A model generated the notes under the pieces. It was not told the origin of the DNA. It saw only the letters and a program-made list of their open reading frames with translations, and searched no databases. From contig CASFTV010000010.1 of NCBI GenBank assembly GCA_949297765.1, positions 1 through 64,000 on the forward strand: DNA of 64,000 nucleotides, written 5' to 3'. The translations under genes were made by a program, and so were the position numbers. This stretch comes from an uncultured bacterium. Lineage in GTDB: Bacteria > Verrucomicrobiota > Lentisphaeria > Victivallales > UBA1829. Every line of letters starts with the position of its first letter. Positions within the stretch are counted from its first letter, which is position 1. Shown here piece by piece: positions 1-9,749 of the stretch.

Positions 1-734
1 GAAAAGAGCAACTCGTCATATGAAGCTTTGCTACACCTTGCCGCAACGGTTATAATTTATCGAAAACTTGCTGTTATTTAGGGATAGGTTCTTATTTTGC
101 TGAGTCCGGAGAATTCCTCAAGATCGGAAATCGACACTTTCCGCTCAAAATCCTGCTCCAGAAACGCCAGAATCCGCGGGAGCAGGGAATGACCGGACTG
201 TTTGTCCAGTTTTTCCAGCGCAAGACGGGCAAGAAGTTCATAGCTTTTTCCCATGAGAAGAAGGTATTCATTCCGGTCTTTCGTATCGACATGTTCGCCG
301 ATCGCTTTCAGGTCGGTCAGGAACGAGGAGAAATTCTCCACATCATAGAGCGCGGTCCTGTTCAGATTCAGAGAGGAGAGGATGGAGGAGAGATGGCTCC
401 CCTTGATCTCCAGCACATATTTGTGCTGGTATCCCCACGATCGGAACTGATACGGTGTAAACTCCGGGACAAACAGAACCTTCCCCGGGGAAACCGCATA
501 TTTTTTTCCGTCGGTCTCATAGATGCTTTCGCCGGATTCGAGGGCAACCAGCATCAGAAAGCTGACGCCGGGAGAATCGTACCACGCATTTGCCGTATCG
601 CGGATCTGGTCCTCGAAGCAGAAGGGGTACAGCGGAAGATCCAGATTGAAGTGGAGCGACAGCAGCCGCCGGCAGTGATACCGCTCCTCTCTGTAATTGG
701 GGGAATGCCGTGCATAGACCCTTGTTTTTCTCAT
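1..734 (-). pseudogene. AraC-family regulator, 3' end disrupted
   Basis: The open frame runs from an ATG at 734 (AAAGGAGAAGCGG just upstream) to a stop at 78, about 218 residues. It shows an AraC-type cupin sensor (residues about 60-100, GKVLFVPEFTPYQF) and then the start of the helix-turn-helix domain (ISDLEEFSGLSK), where it stops. Reading on towards position 1 in other frames gives SKFSINYNR and then LRQGVAKLHMTSCSF, which resemble the rest of an AraC DNA-binding domain (middle loop, then an R-L-R...A..L...S helix). This suggests at least two small frame changes, so I call it a probable pseudogene. It is divergent from the operon at 964-9718, so it would have been that operon's regulator. 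A sequencing error cannot be excluded. The gene also runs off the window edge. Confidence 0.6.
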
Positions 735-880
735 CCGCTTCTCCTTTTGCAGTACAGTAAACTGCATCCGCGGAAAATGCAACCCCGGCCCCCTTTACAA
801 TTCTTGATTTTTTTGCTGAAAGAATAATTTTTCCCTATAGATTTTGTTACTATTCCGTATATCTAAACAAAACCGGAGGA

Positions 881-909
881 TTGACGCTTTCGGCGTTTTA
901 TGCTATAAT
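881..909 (+). promoter_or_regulatory. sigma-70 promoter of the 964-9718 operon
   Basis: TTGACG at 881-886 and TATAAT at 904-909 are separated by 17 bp, close to consensus. The leader before the ATG at 964 is about 50 nt. A short inverted repeat (TAGAT at 838-842, ATCTA at 861-865) lies just upstream and could be a regulator site, but this is weak. The rest of the 735-963 gap shows no gene. Confidence 0.7.
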
Positions 910-963
910 TAAAAACCGGAACAAAAGATTTTTCTGAAGGAATGGAGAAGGAGCGGCGGAACA

Positions 964-2151
964 ATGAATCAGCTTTCCGGAAACAATTTCTGTGATGCGT
1001 GGCTCGCCGGATTCTACGGGAAAATGCCGTTTGAATCCTATCTTCTGCTGGACCGTGCGGCCCGCACGCTGGAAGGAAATGTCGCACGGGGCAAGAAGCC
1101 GTGGTCGCCGCTCCGGGGGATCCGGCCGTCCTGCACGGCATTTCCCGGAATCTGGAATTGGGATTCCGCATTCCATGTCATGGGGGTCTCGCGCTGGAAT
1201 CCGGAGCTTGCGCGGGATCAGATCCGGATTTTTCTCCGTCTTCAGCAGCCCTCCGGTCTGTTCCCGGACGTCCTGTTTGAAGATGGAAGGCGGATGGACC
1301 GTTACGGAAAACCGCCGGTTCTTCCGTGGGCGGCCGCAATCCTGGAACGGCGCAGTCCGGATCCGGAGTTCCGGAAACTCTGCGTTCCCGCGTTCCGGCG
1401 GAATGAGGCTTTCTGGCGGAATGCCCGCGGCGGAGAGCGCTTCGGGCTTTTCCACTATGATGCGGAGGGAGAAAATCCGGAACACCGGTTCCGCGATGCC
1501 TGCTATGAATCCGGATGGGACAACTCCGTCCGCTGGGACAACGGAATTTCCAGTCTTTTTGCAATCGACCTCAACTGCTACATGGTTCTTTTCTACCGGG
1601 CGATGCGCGAGCTGGATCCCGATCCTCTCTGGGAGAGCCGGGAAGCGGCTCTGGTCCGCGCGATCGAGGAACAGCTCTGGAATGAGAAGGATCAATGCTA
1701 TGAGGATCGGAATTTTGAAACCGGCGAATTCAACGGAGTCATTACTCCGGCCTCCTTCATGCCGCTGTTCATCGGGACTGCGCCGCCGGACCGCGCCGCG
1801 GCCATGGCGAAAATCGCGGAAGAACATGAGATGCCCGGCTGGCCGAGCGTCTCGTATCGCGATCCGAAGTTTGATCCCGAAGGCTACTGGCGCGGGAGAA
1901 CCTGGCTCAACATTGCCTACTTCGCCCTGAAGGGACTGAAAAACTACGGATTCGATGCACTGGCGGACCGCGGAAGAGAGACTCTCCTCAGCTGGATCCG
2001 CGCAGTGCCGGGATTCATCTGTGAAAATTATCATCCGCTTTCCGGTCGGCCGGTCGGTGCGGCGCATTTCAGATGGAGTGCCGCATTCGTGATCGAATTC
2101 CTGCTGAACTGGACGCCGGAACTGGAAAACAACAGCTCGAAATTGAAATAA
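964..2151 (+). CDS. GH63-like (alpha/alpha)6-barrel glycoside hydrolase
   Basis: A 395-residue protein without signal peptide, so probably cytoplasmic. GIWNWDSAFHVMG (about residues 62-74) and GYWRGRTWLNIAYF (about 300-313) are the substrate-site signatures of the GH63/GH37/GH15-like barrel families. The size fits a single catalytic barrel like the GH63 mannosylglycerate and glucosylglycerate hydrolases, so alpha-glucoside or alpha-mannoside hydrolysis is likely; the exact substrate is unknown. The ATG is preceded by GGAGAAGGAG. It is the first gene of a five-gene operon with two exported proteins, a pseudopilin and a GH42-like enzyme, which suggests it finishes degradation of an imported oligosaccharide. 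Confidence 0.7.
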   Translation: MNQLSGNNFCDAWLAGFYGKMPFESYLLLDRAARTLEGNVARGKKPWSPLRGIRPSCTAFPGIWNWDSAFHVMGVSRWNPELARDQIRIFLRLQQPSGLFPDVLFEDGRRMDRYGKPPVLPWAAAILERRSPDPEFRKLCVPAFRRNEAFWRNARGGERFGLFHYDAEGENPEHRFRDACYESGWDNSVRWDNGISSLFAIDLNCYMVLFYRAMRELDPDPLWESREAALVRAIEEQLWNEKDQCYEDRNFETGEFNGVITPASFMPLFIGTAPPDRAAAMAKIAEEHEMPGWPSVSYRDPKFDPEGYWRGRTWLNIAYFALKGLKNYGFDALADRGRETLLSWIRAVPGFICENYHPLSGRPVGAAHFRWSAAFVIEFLLNWTPELENNSSKLK

Positions 2152-2176
2152 AACAATATCAAAGAAGGAGTGAAAC

Positions 2177-2722
2177 ATGAAACTCGTTTTCGGACTCGCT
2201 GCTGTTCTGACCGCAGGATGGCTTTCTGCCGGGGAATTCCGCATTGATTTGATTTCTCTGAAGTCGAATATTGATCTGGAGATCCAGAAAACATCGGAGA
2301 AATTCAAAGTCATCGACTCTCCGTGGTACAAGGAAAAACGCAGACAGAGCATTGAAATCCGCGGAGAAACGTCCGACCAGTGGAAAGCCTTTTCCTTCAC
2401 CTTTGTGCCGAAGAAAAGCGGGGAAGTGATCCTGAGAGTCAGCGCTCCCTACGTCAAGCCGGGGGAAACGCCGAAGGTCTGCGCCTACGACGATTTCAAA
2501 ATCGAAGGTGCCGATCTGAAAAACCGCGGATTCGAAGAGAAGGTTCCCGCCCACGGATGGATCCCCGGATGGGGGACAAAGGACGGTCTGATGACCGGTG
2601 ACGCCGCAGAAGGAAATTTCTATATGCGCGCCGCCTATCGGAAAGCTGTCACTCAGACTCTGAACTGCAGGGAAGGGGTCCCCGTCACGATCTCCTTCCA
2701 GGCGAAAAACGCTGTCTGGTGA
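2177..2722 (+). CDS. exported beta-sandwich (carbohydrate-binding-like) protein, unknown function
   Basis: A 181-residue protein with a clear Sec signal peptide (MKLVFGLAAVLTAGWLSAG). The rest is mostly predicted beta strand with no catalytic motif that I recognise. Phrases such as AFSFTFVPKKSGEVILRVSAP and KNRGFEEKVPAHGWIPGW resemble the jelly-roll binding modules that start many exported glycosidases (compare NGDF...WNPGF in the genes at 55822 and 60198). It follows the GH63-like gene by 25 bp (AAGGAGTG ribosome site) and ends 15 bp before the pseudopilin, so it is part of the operon. It ends abruptly after FQAKNAVW and may be a free-standing binding module. Function is inferred only from fold-like appearance and context. 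Confidence 0.6.
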   Translation: MKLVFGLAAVLTAGWLSAGEFRIDLISLKSNIDLEIQKTSEKFKVIDSPWYKEKRRQSIEIRGETSDQWKAFSFTFVPKKSGEVILRVSAPYVKPGETPKVCAYDDFKIEGADLKNRGFEEKVPAHGWIPGWGTKDGLMTGDAAEGNFYMRAAYRKAVTQTLNCREGVPVTISFQAKNAVW

Positions 2723-2737
2723 AGCGGGAGGTGCCGG

Positions 2738-3550
2738 ATGAAACAGAACAGAGCCTTGAAAATAAATTTTACGCTTGTTGAACTCCTTGTCGTGATTGCG
2801 ATCATCGCCATCCTTGCCTCCCTGCTTCTTCCCGCGCTGAACAAGGCAAGAGAGAAGGCAAGCTCCATCCTCTGTTCCAGCAATCTGAAGCAGACCGGAA
2901 ACGGACTGATGATGTACTGCAACGACAGCAACGATTATCTGCCGAATCTTTTCCAGGGGCAGGACTGCATGTTTACCGACGCAATCGCCCGCTATGTAAA
3001 TTCTCCCTATGTTTACAAAAGCACATTCTCCGGAACGGGAACATGGGGGTACTTTATCAATTATGCATCGGAACACTATATTTATTCAGCAAAATCCGTG
3101 TTTGTCTGTCCGACAGCGGCGGCGAATCTGATCGAGCCGTTTACCGGAACTCCGGGGAATTTTTTCATCACCAACTATTCCGTGACCCGCTGTGACAATG
3201 AGCCGGGTACCGCCTGCCGTCCCTACGCCTGGTGGCAGTTCAGCGGACAGACAAACGAAAAACCGAACGGACGGCGGATCAACGACATCCAAGGACGGGT
3301 CATCGTCGGCGAACAGCGCTATTTTCAGGCGGTCAGCTCCATGACGCGCAAGGTCAACACGACCCGGAACGGCTCCATTTACTGCTGGTCCCCCGCGTAT
3401 CCGGTCAATGACGCATGGGCGTCCGGCAATGTGCATACCGGCGGACTCTCCGGAAACTGGCTCTACAAGGATGGACATGTCGCCCATCACAGATTCAATA
3501 CTCAGATCATTCACAAGTCCGGGGCATCCAGCTACTTCATGGGGCTCTGA
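2738..3550 (+). CDS. prepilin-type pseudopilin with H-X11-DG C-terminal motif
   Basis: A 270-residue protein with a type IV prepilin leader. A short charged N-terminus is followed by [16 protein letters not shown] and a hydrophobic helix ending [15 protein letters not shown], the recognition and methylation site for a PilD-type peptidase. After the helix comes [23 protein letters not shown], typical of the Planctomycetes/Lentisphaerota DUF1559-like and H-X9-DG pseudopilin families. Near the C-terminus HTGG...LYKDGHV keeps the His...Asp-Gly pair with 11 residues between. Secretion-system pseudopilins are usually shorter, and no secretion genes are nearby. It sits between two exported proteins in the sugar operon, so a role in displaying or exporting those proteins is possible but unproven. 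Confidence 0.85.
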   Translation: MKQNRALKINFTLVELLVVIAIIAILASLLLPALNKAREKASSILCSSNLKQTGNGLMMYCNDSNDYLPNLFQGQDCMFTDAIARYVNSPYVYKSTFSGTGTWGYFINYASEHYIYSAKSVFVCPTAAANLIEPFTGTPGNFFITNYSVTRCDNEPGTACRPYAWWQFSGQTNEKPNGRRINDIQGRVIVGEQRYFQAVSSMTRKVNTTRNGSIYCWSPAYPVNDAWASGNVHTGGLSGNWLYKDGHVAHHRFNTQIIHKSGASSYFMGL

Positions 3551-3565
3551 CAGAAAGGTTCGTCA

Positions 3566-6500
3566 ATGAAAAAAACGCTCTCGCTTCTGCTCCTCTCCAC
3601 ATCCGCTCTGCTGTTCGCGGGGCCGGAGAAGGAGACAAAGGAATTTATCGCAACCATTCAGCTTGGACAGCATCTGCTGGAACGGAAACTCGTCGCTCCT
3701 CACTTTTCCCCGATTCAGCGCCATTTTCAGGGAGCGGTGAAGAAGATTTCTGCCATGTCCCCGGAAAACGCCCGGCGCGAACTGGAGGCGTTCGAGGATG
3801 TGATGCTGCAGCTCTCCGCCCGGTGCACCGGACAGCCCTATTCCCCGAACGTCGGATGGTATACGAAAAAAAGGCTGGCCGATTATGAAAAGGATCTTCT
3901 CGAAACCCATGCAGACTGGACATACAACAGCCGGAGTCTCGCCCGCTTCGGTCTGAAGGCGGATGCGGAATTCGAGTGGAAGCGTCTTCAGGAACTCCGC
4001 AAGGGCGCTCCCAAACTGAAGACTCTGCCGCTGGATCCGCGTTTCGACCGCGCATTCTCGTTCTACAAACAGATCGCCGAGGAGCGTTTCCGTCTCGGCG
4101 GTCAGATCATCCTCTTTGAAAATGAACTGGATGCGCTTCTCCGCACGGCGGAATTCCGTCAGTCGCTCGGCGGCGCGGAGAGAAAACTTTCCGCTGACCC
4201 GGTCCGCTCCCTGCTGAAGCAGTGGAGAGAGGCCTACAATCGGAAAGACTATCTCCGCTGCGCCCAGCTCGAAAAGAGGACGGCGGAACAGATCGCGGAA
4301 CTGAAGAAACAGGTGTTCGCCTCCGACGGGAAAACGCCGGATCTCCGTCCGGGAACCAGCTTCCTGAGCACGGGTATTTTCGGCTTCGGCGGAAACTGGC
4401 AGCCGCTGCTGAACACCAATGTGCGGTATGGAAATCTCTATCTCTCCCGCGAAAACGACTTCCGGATGTATGAGAATTCCAAATTCGACTGGGAGGTCTC
4501 CTTCGATGCGGAAAACGCAAACTGTTCCCGCTATGAGATCGACGGAGGGGCGTGGACGTATGCAAAACGGAAAAATTTCTACCGGAACTCCGCAACCGGG
4601 AAAGAGGAGATCATCGACGTCTACTGGAGCGCGCTTGCGCCGGGAGTCCTCTTCGATGCGCATGCCAAAGCGGTTGCCGTGGTGGAAGGTTCGCTCGGGG
4701 TTCCGGTCGCTCCCGATGCGGTCGCCGGCGTCTTCGACGGCAAGGTGCGTCTGATCCCCAGAGGAACTCCGATCCCCTCCCGCAGCATGAGCGAAGGATG
4801 GCTCCTGCTGCTCTGGAATGCAAACAGCGCTCCGAAACTGCCTGTCCTTCTCTTCTTTGAACATGCTCCCGATCAGCTGGAGTGGGGCGGCGGCGGATTC
4901 CGGATCGTCCGCTCCCCGGAAGTCGGAAAATATGCGGCAGCCACGCTCTACGGCGCTGTGGCGCAGAAGCCCGATTTCGGAAAAAACTGGAACTCGCTTC
5001 CCGCGGACGTCCTGAAACAGTGTCGTGCCGTGGCCCGGCATCTGGCATTCTATCCGCTTGATGTGGACGAGTTCTTCGCATTCGGGAAGAAGGGCACGGT
5101 CCGGATCTGGAACAAAATCCGCAAAGCGGTGCGTCTGGACGGAAACTGGAACGTGAAGGCTCCCGCGTATGTCCCGTTCCCGCCGGCGTACACGCTGACG
5201 AATGCCGTCCGTCCGGATCAGACCCTTTCCGAGCCGCTGATGGCCACCCGGTTCGGGTTCTACCGGACCGTTCCCGGAGAGATCATCAGCTATTCGCTTT
5301 CCGCTCCCGATCTGCTCGAACGCTTTGTCCTCAGACCGGTCGCCGGGGAGGAGCGCTACATCAAACAGCTCAACGATACCATTCTGGCGCATAAGGGGGG
5401 CGATGCGTGGGATAATTTTGTCCGGGATTACCGCTCCGGTCAGGTGCTCGAGCTGGCCGCCGGATTCTGCATGCTCCGCGAAGAGGCCAGAGAACTGCTG
5501 AATCAGCAGAAACTGCCCGGTCAGCTCGAACTTTCGATCACGGGCGAAATGAGCACTTCCGGAGCCCGGGAACTGGATTCAAGATCCCGTCTCCCCGACT
5601 ATCTGGTCGACCCGAACACCGGACGCTCCGCCTTCCTCGGCGGATGGCGCGGACGCAATCAGGGCGGCGAGGGGAGCGGACGCGGCGATATGACACTGTT
5701 CAATCAGCTCCCGCTGTTCCATGCGTACGGACAGGCGGTCCTGTTCGGCCGATGGGATCTGATCGAGCGCTACTGGACCCGTCTCAAGGATCTGTACAGC
5801 GCGGTCGATTTCAATCAGCCGTGGCAGACGCCGGGGATGAACACGCTGACCAGCGGCGTGATCCTCTACGGCGATATGTACGGCGACGGTTTCCGCTGTT
5901 ACAATCTCATGTACCGTCTTGCCCGGGGCATGGGCGATTCCGAACTCGCGGACCGCGCCCGTTATCTCGCCGCAAAGCAGACCGCAACCACGATCAACTT
6001 CCTTTCGCCGAACGTGATTGCGTATAATGCGCATGTCAAGAACATTCCCGACGCCGCCTCTCCGAATGCCGCGATCGGGCAGCTCGGAATCTCCCAGTAC
6101 GGTTTCCGCACCGCTCCCTGGAAGCCCTATCCGAAAAACGCGTGGAACGCTCCGTTCCAGACCATCGGCTGCACCAACGACTATCCGTTCTACGGCATTC
6201 TGCTGCGCTACTGCTTCCCCGATTCAAAACGCTGGCTCGACACCTTCGCAAAGGAGATTCCGGAGTGGCACGATCCGGTCTATCTCTACGAACAGCGAGG
6301 CGAACGGCAGAACAATGCCTGGAACTATCTGAAATATCTGGCGATGTCCAGCCGCGACCGCCAGGCGGTCCGGGCCCTCTACGAAAAAGCCTTCCCCGCG
6401 GACTACTCAAAGACAAAGCCCCTCTTCTCCTTCCGGGGGAAACTGTGGGAGGAGCTCTACAGACGCCTTCACATGAGAGAATGGTTCATGCGGGGTAATG

Positions 6501-7522
6501 TGCTGCCCCATATCATCGGACAGAACGATCCGCTGTGGATCGGCGATTTCGGACGCGCGCATCTCGTCTCCGGCGTTTACGACCGCGAGAAGCGGACTGC
6601 GCACATCGAACTGACCTCCGGCCGTCCGGATACGCTGACCGTCGTTTCGATGGTCAAACCGGTCCGCATCCTCCGGAACGGAACGCCGGTCGAGATCCGG
6701 CACGGCGACTGGGAATGCGCGTATGAGATCCCGCTTCCCGCCGGAAACAATGCCGTCACCGTCGTTCTTCCCGAATTCCGGGTGGAGGAGTTCCCGTTCC
6801 CGAAAAAAGGGAAAAGCTCTCCCGTGCAGAATCTTCCGAAAGCTCCTGCGCCGCAGAAACTTCAGCGTGCGGCGTCTCTGCCCTCCGTCTTCAAGGTCGG
6901 ACCGGTGACCGCGCTGAATCTTGCCCCGTTCTGCAACCTCGGATTTTCCGATTCGCCCGAAAACATGATTCGCAAGGAGTTCTGGAACTTCCCGCAGAAG
7001 GATGTCATCCGCGGAGTCCCGTTCACTTTTGTGAATCCGGCCACCAACGGCGGTAAGAGCATGATCGCGCTTCAGGGACGCTATCGGAAGACGCTCCCGG
7101 AAAAGGTCTGCTCCATTCCGGTGAACAAGGTCCCCAAGCGCATCTTCTTCCTGCACGGGATGTGCTACAACGCGGATAACGGAAAGGTGATGACGTATCG
7201 CCTGAACTTCGCGGACGGTCAGACAAGAGAGATCGACGTGTACGCCGGAATCGGCGTCGGCGAATGGAAGGTCGCCCCCGGCGGAAAGGCCCTCGCGGAA
7301 CTCCCGGAGGCGCTGACGGGAAAAGTCTATCCCGCGGCAAAAAGCGGACAGTGGGGCGAAGGCGCGGGCGGATATGTCTATGTCTGGACCAACAACGTCC
7401 GGGCGCTCGGCGTGACCAATCAGGATGTGGATCAGCGCAGTCTCGCCACGTTGAAGTCGATCGACGTGATCTCCGCCGGAAGGGCCGTTCCGCTTCTCTT
7501 CGCGGTCACGGTGGAAGAGTGA
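3566..7522 (+). CDS. large exported protein, possible carbohydrate-active enzyme with C-terminal beta domain
   Basis: A 1318-residue protein with signal peptide MKKTLSLLLLSTSALLFAG. Residues about 20-250 are helical. The centre (about 250-1000) alternates beta-rich and helical segments with many aromatic residues (SFLSTGIFGFGGNWQPLLN, PWQTPGMNTLTSGVILYGD, NDYPFYGILLRYCFP), as in large (alpha/alpha)-toroid glycosidases or lyases; I do not recognise the family. From about residue 1115 there is a separate beta domain (LGFSDS, GVPFTFVNPATNGG, RIFFLHG) that also occurs in the exported glycosidase at 9750-13034. It is fourth in the operon, 15 bp after the pseudopilin and 24 bp before the GH42-like gene. 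Role inferred: extracellular or periplasmic attack on a polysaccharide. Confidence 0.55.
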   Translation: MKKTLSLLLLSTSALLFAGPEKETKEFIATIQLGQHLLERKLVAPHFSPIQRHFQGAVKKISAMSPENARRELEAFEDVMLQLSARCTGQPYSPNVGWYTKKRLADYEKDLLETHADWTYNSRSLARFGLKADAEFEWKRLQELRKGAPKLKTLPLDPRFDRAFSFYKQIAEERFRLGGQIILFENELDALLRTAEFRQSLGGAERKLSADPVRSLLKQWREAYNRKDYLRCAQLEKRTAEQIAELKKQVFASDGKTPDLRPGTSFLSTGIFGFGGNWQPLLNTNVRYGNLYLSRENDFRMYENSKFDWEVSFDAENANCSRYEIDGGAWTYAKRKNFYRNSATGKEEIIDVYWSALAPGVLFDAHAKAVAVVEGSLGVPVAPDAVAGVFDGKVRLIPRGTPIPSRSMSEGWLLLLWNANSAPKLPVLLFFEHAPDQLEWGGGGFRIVRSPEVGKYAAATLYGAVAQKPDFGKNWNSLPADVLKQCRAVARHLAFYPLDVDEFFAFGKKGTVRIWNKIRKAVRLDGNWNVKAPAYVPFPPAYTLTNAVRPDQTLSEPLMATRFGFYRTVPGEIISYSLSAPDLLERFVLRPVAGEERYIKQLNDTILAHKGGDAWDNFVRDYRSGQVLELAAGFCMLREEARELLNQQKLPGQLELSITGEMSTSGARELDSRSRLPDYLVDPNTGRSAFLGGWRGRNQGGEGSGRGDMTLFNQLPLFHAYGQAVLFGRWDLIERYWTRLKDLYSAVDFNQPWQTPGMNTLTSGVILYGDMYGDGFRCYNLMYRLARGMGDSELADRARYLAAKQTATTINFLSPNVIAYNAHVKNIPDAASPNAAIGQLGISQYGFRTAPWKPYPKNAWNAPFQTIGCTNDYPFYGILLRYCFPDSKRWLDTFAKEIPEWHDPVYLYEQRGERQNNAWNYLKYLAMSSRDRQAVRALYEKAFPADYSKTKPLFSFRGKLWEELYRRLHMREWFMRGNVLPHIIGQNDPLWIGDFGRAHLVSGVYDREKRTAHIELTSGRPDTLTVVSMVKPVRILRNGTPVEIRHGDWECAYEIPLPAGNNAVTVVLPEFRVEEFPFPKKGKSSPVQNLPKAPAPQKLQRAASLPSVFKVGPVTALNLAPFCNLGFSDSPENMIRKEFWNFPQKDVIRGVPFTFVNPATNGGKSMIALQGRYRKTLPEKVCSIPVNKVPKRIFFLHGMCYNADNGKVMTYRLNFADGQTREIDVYAGIGVGEWKVAPGGKALAELPEALTGKVYPAAKSGQWGEGAGGYVYVWTNNVRALGVTNQDVDQRSLATLKSIDVISAGRAVPLLFAVTVEE

Positions 7523-7546
7523 GTCTGGAAGGAAAGGATAACGGCA

Positions 7547-9718
7547 GTGATGGAAAATCTGAAAACTTCGGTCTGTCTTTCCGGCGGAGTGCCGACGATT
7601 CATGTAAACGGCGTTCCCGTCACCGGACTGATGCACTGGAACCGGAAAATGCTGCGGGAGGACGTCCGCAATTTTGCGGATGCGGGAATCCGCTTCTTCT
7701 CCTTCATCGGCAACATCGACCTGGACGACGGAACGCCGACGGAAGACGGAATCCCGAAGGCCTTCCAGACAATGACCCCCGCATTCATGGATTCCGTGAT
7801 GGAAACAATTCTGACGGCGTCCCCGGAAGCGCTTGTGATTCCCCGGTTCCGTCTTCAGGCGTCGAACGGCTGGAAGGACCGTCATCCCGGATCGCTCATG
7901 CGCTACTACAATCTTGAAACGCACGCGTTTGAGGACGGCTGCATGGTGACGCTCGGCTCCGAAACGTGGATCTCCGATGCGCTCGACGCTCTTGCCCGGT
8001 CGGTCGAATTCTGCGAACAGCAGTGGGGCGATCACATTGCCGGCTATCATTCCGGTTTCGGCTGCTGTGCGGAGCATGTCTGGTACTGGGGGGCGAAGAT
8101 CGCCGATTACCATCCGGCGATGATCCCTCATTTCCGCCGCTGGCTGAGCGGTGTTTACAAGTCGGACTCCGCTCTCCGGGACGCATGGAACGACCCTTCC
8201 GCGACTCTGGAAAACGCCGTCTTCCCCGCTCCGGAACGATTCTGCAATTTCAATCCCTCCGCCGCAAGCCTTCTGAATCCTGCGACGGAACAGGCCCTGA
8301 TGGATCAGCTCCGCTTCTGTTCCGAGTTCATGGCAACCCTGGTGACGCGGCAGGCAAAATGTGTGAAAAAAACTCTTTCCGGACTGGGAGCCGAAAAAAT
8401 CTTCGGCGCATTCTACGGCTATGCCAATCTGCCCGCGAACTGTATTTCGCACTATGCCGGAGGGCAGGATGCGCATCAGATTGTCCTCGACTGTCCGGAA
8501 CTGGATTATCTGTCGGCTCCGGTCGGGTATTCCGCGCGTCAGCCGGGCGGCGTCAGCACGGCGCAGATCCTGCCGGCTTCGGTGCAGCTTGCCGGAAAAC
8601 TCTATTTTGCGGAGGACGACACCGGGACCCATCGTTCCGTGACTCCCCATAATGTGCTTCCGGCGAACGCGGAGCAGTCGATCCAGATGATGACGCGCGG
8701 ATTCCTCGACGTCTGGCGCAGCGGCGGAACGCAGTGGTTCATGGATCTGTTCGGGGAGGGGTGTTTCCGCGATCCGCTCCTGATGGAGAATGTCCGGCGG
8801 ATCGCGGCATTCGCGGAGCGCCACAGGATGGACAGGAAAAGTACGGCGCAGATTGCGGTCTTCCTTTCCGACCGCAGTCTTTCCTGCTCCAAAACGTTCC
8901 AGTTCCTGAGCGGCGCTCTGATCGAACAGCAGCTCAACGAGATCGCCGCAGTCGGAAGTGGTTTCGATGTTTTCCGGCTGGAGGATTTGCCGGAACTGGT
9001 CCGCCGGGATCGTCTGCGGCAGTACCGTTTCGCGATCGTTCTGAATGCCCATTTTCTCGATGAGGAACTGCGGGTCCTGATAGATCGCGAACTCAAAACG
9101 GAGAACCGGACCATTCTCTGGCTCCATGCGCCGGGGATCATCCGGAACGGACGGTTTGATGTCGAAGGATGCAATGCGCTGACGGGAATCCGCTGCGTTA
9201 TGGCGCAACACCAGCGTTCCTCGCTGATTACGGAAGTCCTGATCGACGGACGGCGCTTCAGCTACGGCAGTTCACGGAATATCAATCCGCGTCTGTTCGG
9301 AGCGGATCCGGAGGCGGAAGCGCTCGGATGGATCGTGGAAGGATCGTGGACTCCGTTCCGTGCCGGATCAAACGGTGCAATGCTGATGCGGAAAACGTTT
9401 CCCCGCTGGACTTCCGTCTGGAGTTCGTCGCCGAATCTGCCGTCCGGATTGCTGAGTCGCTTTGCCGCGGATGCCGGAGTGCATCTCTATTCGCTGCGCG
9501 GAGATCCGGTGTTCCCGTCGGAAAACTGGATCGCGGTCCACTGCAAATGGGACGGCGTTCTGGATCTCCGCTTCCCGGAACAGGGAAGTTGGCGCGATGC
9601 ATTCACCGGAAAACTCCGGATCGAACATTCCGATCATCTCCGCCTGGAAACCCGCCGCGGAGAAAACATCGTGCTGGAACGGGTCGAAGAAACGATCCGC
9701 CGGACTTCCGAATCCTGA
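7547..9718 (+). CDS. GH42-like beta-galactosidase-family hydrolase
   Basis: About 722 residues; it can start at GTG 7547 or ATG 7550. There is no signal peptide, so it is probably cytoplasmic. The N-terminal TIM-barrel region shows FADAGIRFFSFIGNIDLDD. GH42 features follow: GYHSGFGCCAEHVWYW (probable acid/base Glu region), FRRWLSGVYKSDSALRDAW (the F..WL...Y.....L..AW signature), and LYFAEDDTGTH (candidate nucleophile Glu). Then comes a Rossmann-like trimerisation domain with RFAIVLNAHFLDEE, and a short beta tail. The residue assignments are by eye. It is the last gene of the operon and converges with the gene at 9750. It likely releases a terminal beta-linked sugar; the specificity is not readable. 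Confidence 0.75.
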   Translation: MMENLKTSVCLSGGVPTIHVNGVPVTGLMHWNRKMLREDVRNFADAGIRFFSFIGNIDLDDGTPTEDGIPKAFQTMTPAFMDSVMETILTASPEALVIPRFRLQASNGWKDRHPGSLMRYYNLETHAFEDGCMVTLGSETWISDALDALARSVEFCEQQWGDHIAGYHSGFGCCAEHVWYWGAKIADYHPAMIPHFRRWLSGVYKSDSALRDAWNDPSATLENAVFPAPERFCNFNPSAASLLNPATEQALMDQLRFCSEFMATLVTRQAKCVKKTLSGLGAEKIFGAFYGYANLPANCISHYAGGQDAHQIVLDCPELDYLSAPVGYSARQPGGVSTAQILPASVQLAGKLYFAEDDTGTHRSVTPHNVLPANAEQSIQMMTRGFLDVWRSGGTQWFMDLFGEGCFRDPLLMENVRRIAAFAERHRMDRKSTAQIAVFLSDRSLSCSKTFQFLSGALIEQQLNEIAAVGSGFDVFRLEDLPELVRRDRLRQYRFAIVLNAHFLDEELRVLIDRELKTENRTILWLHAPGIIRNGRFDVEGCNALTGIRCVMAQHQRSSLITEVLIDGRRFSYGSSRNINPRLFGADPEAEALGWIVEGSWTPFRAGSNGAMLMRKTFPRWTSVWSSSPNLPSGLLSRFAADAGVHLYSLRGDPVFPSENWIAVHCKWDGVLDLRFPEQGSWRDAFTGKLRIEHSDHLRLETRRGENIVLERVEETIRRTSES

Positions 9719-9749
9719 ACGATCCGCCGGAATGGAGAATCCCCTCGGA

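Noticed and set aside
6407-9211. A 934-codon minus-strand open frame
   Set aside because: It is a shadow of the 1318-aa and GH42-like genes, which have family motifs and ribosome sites.
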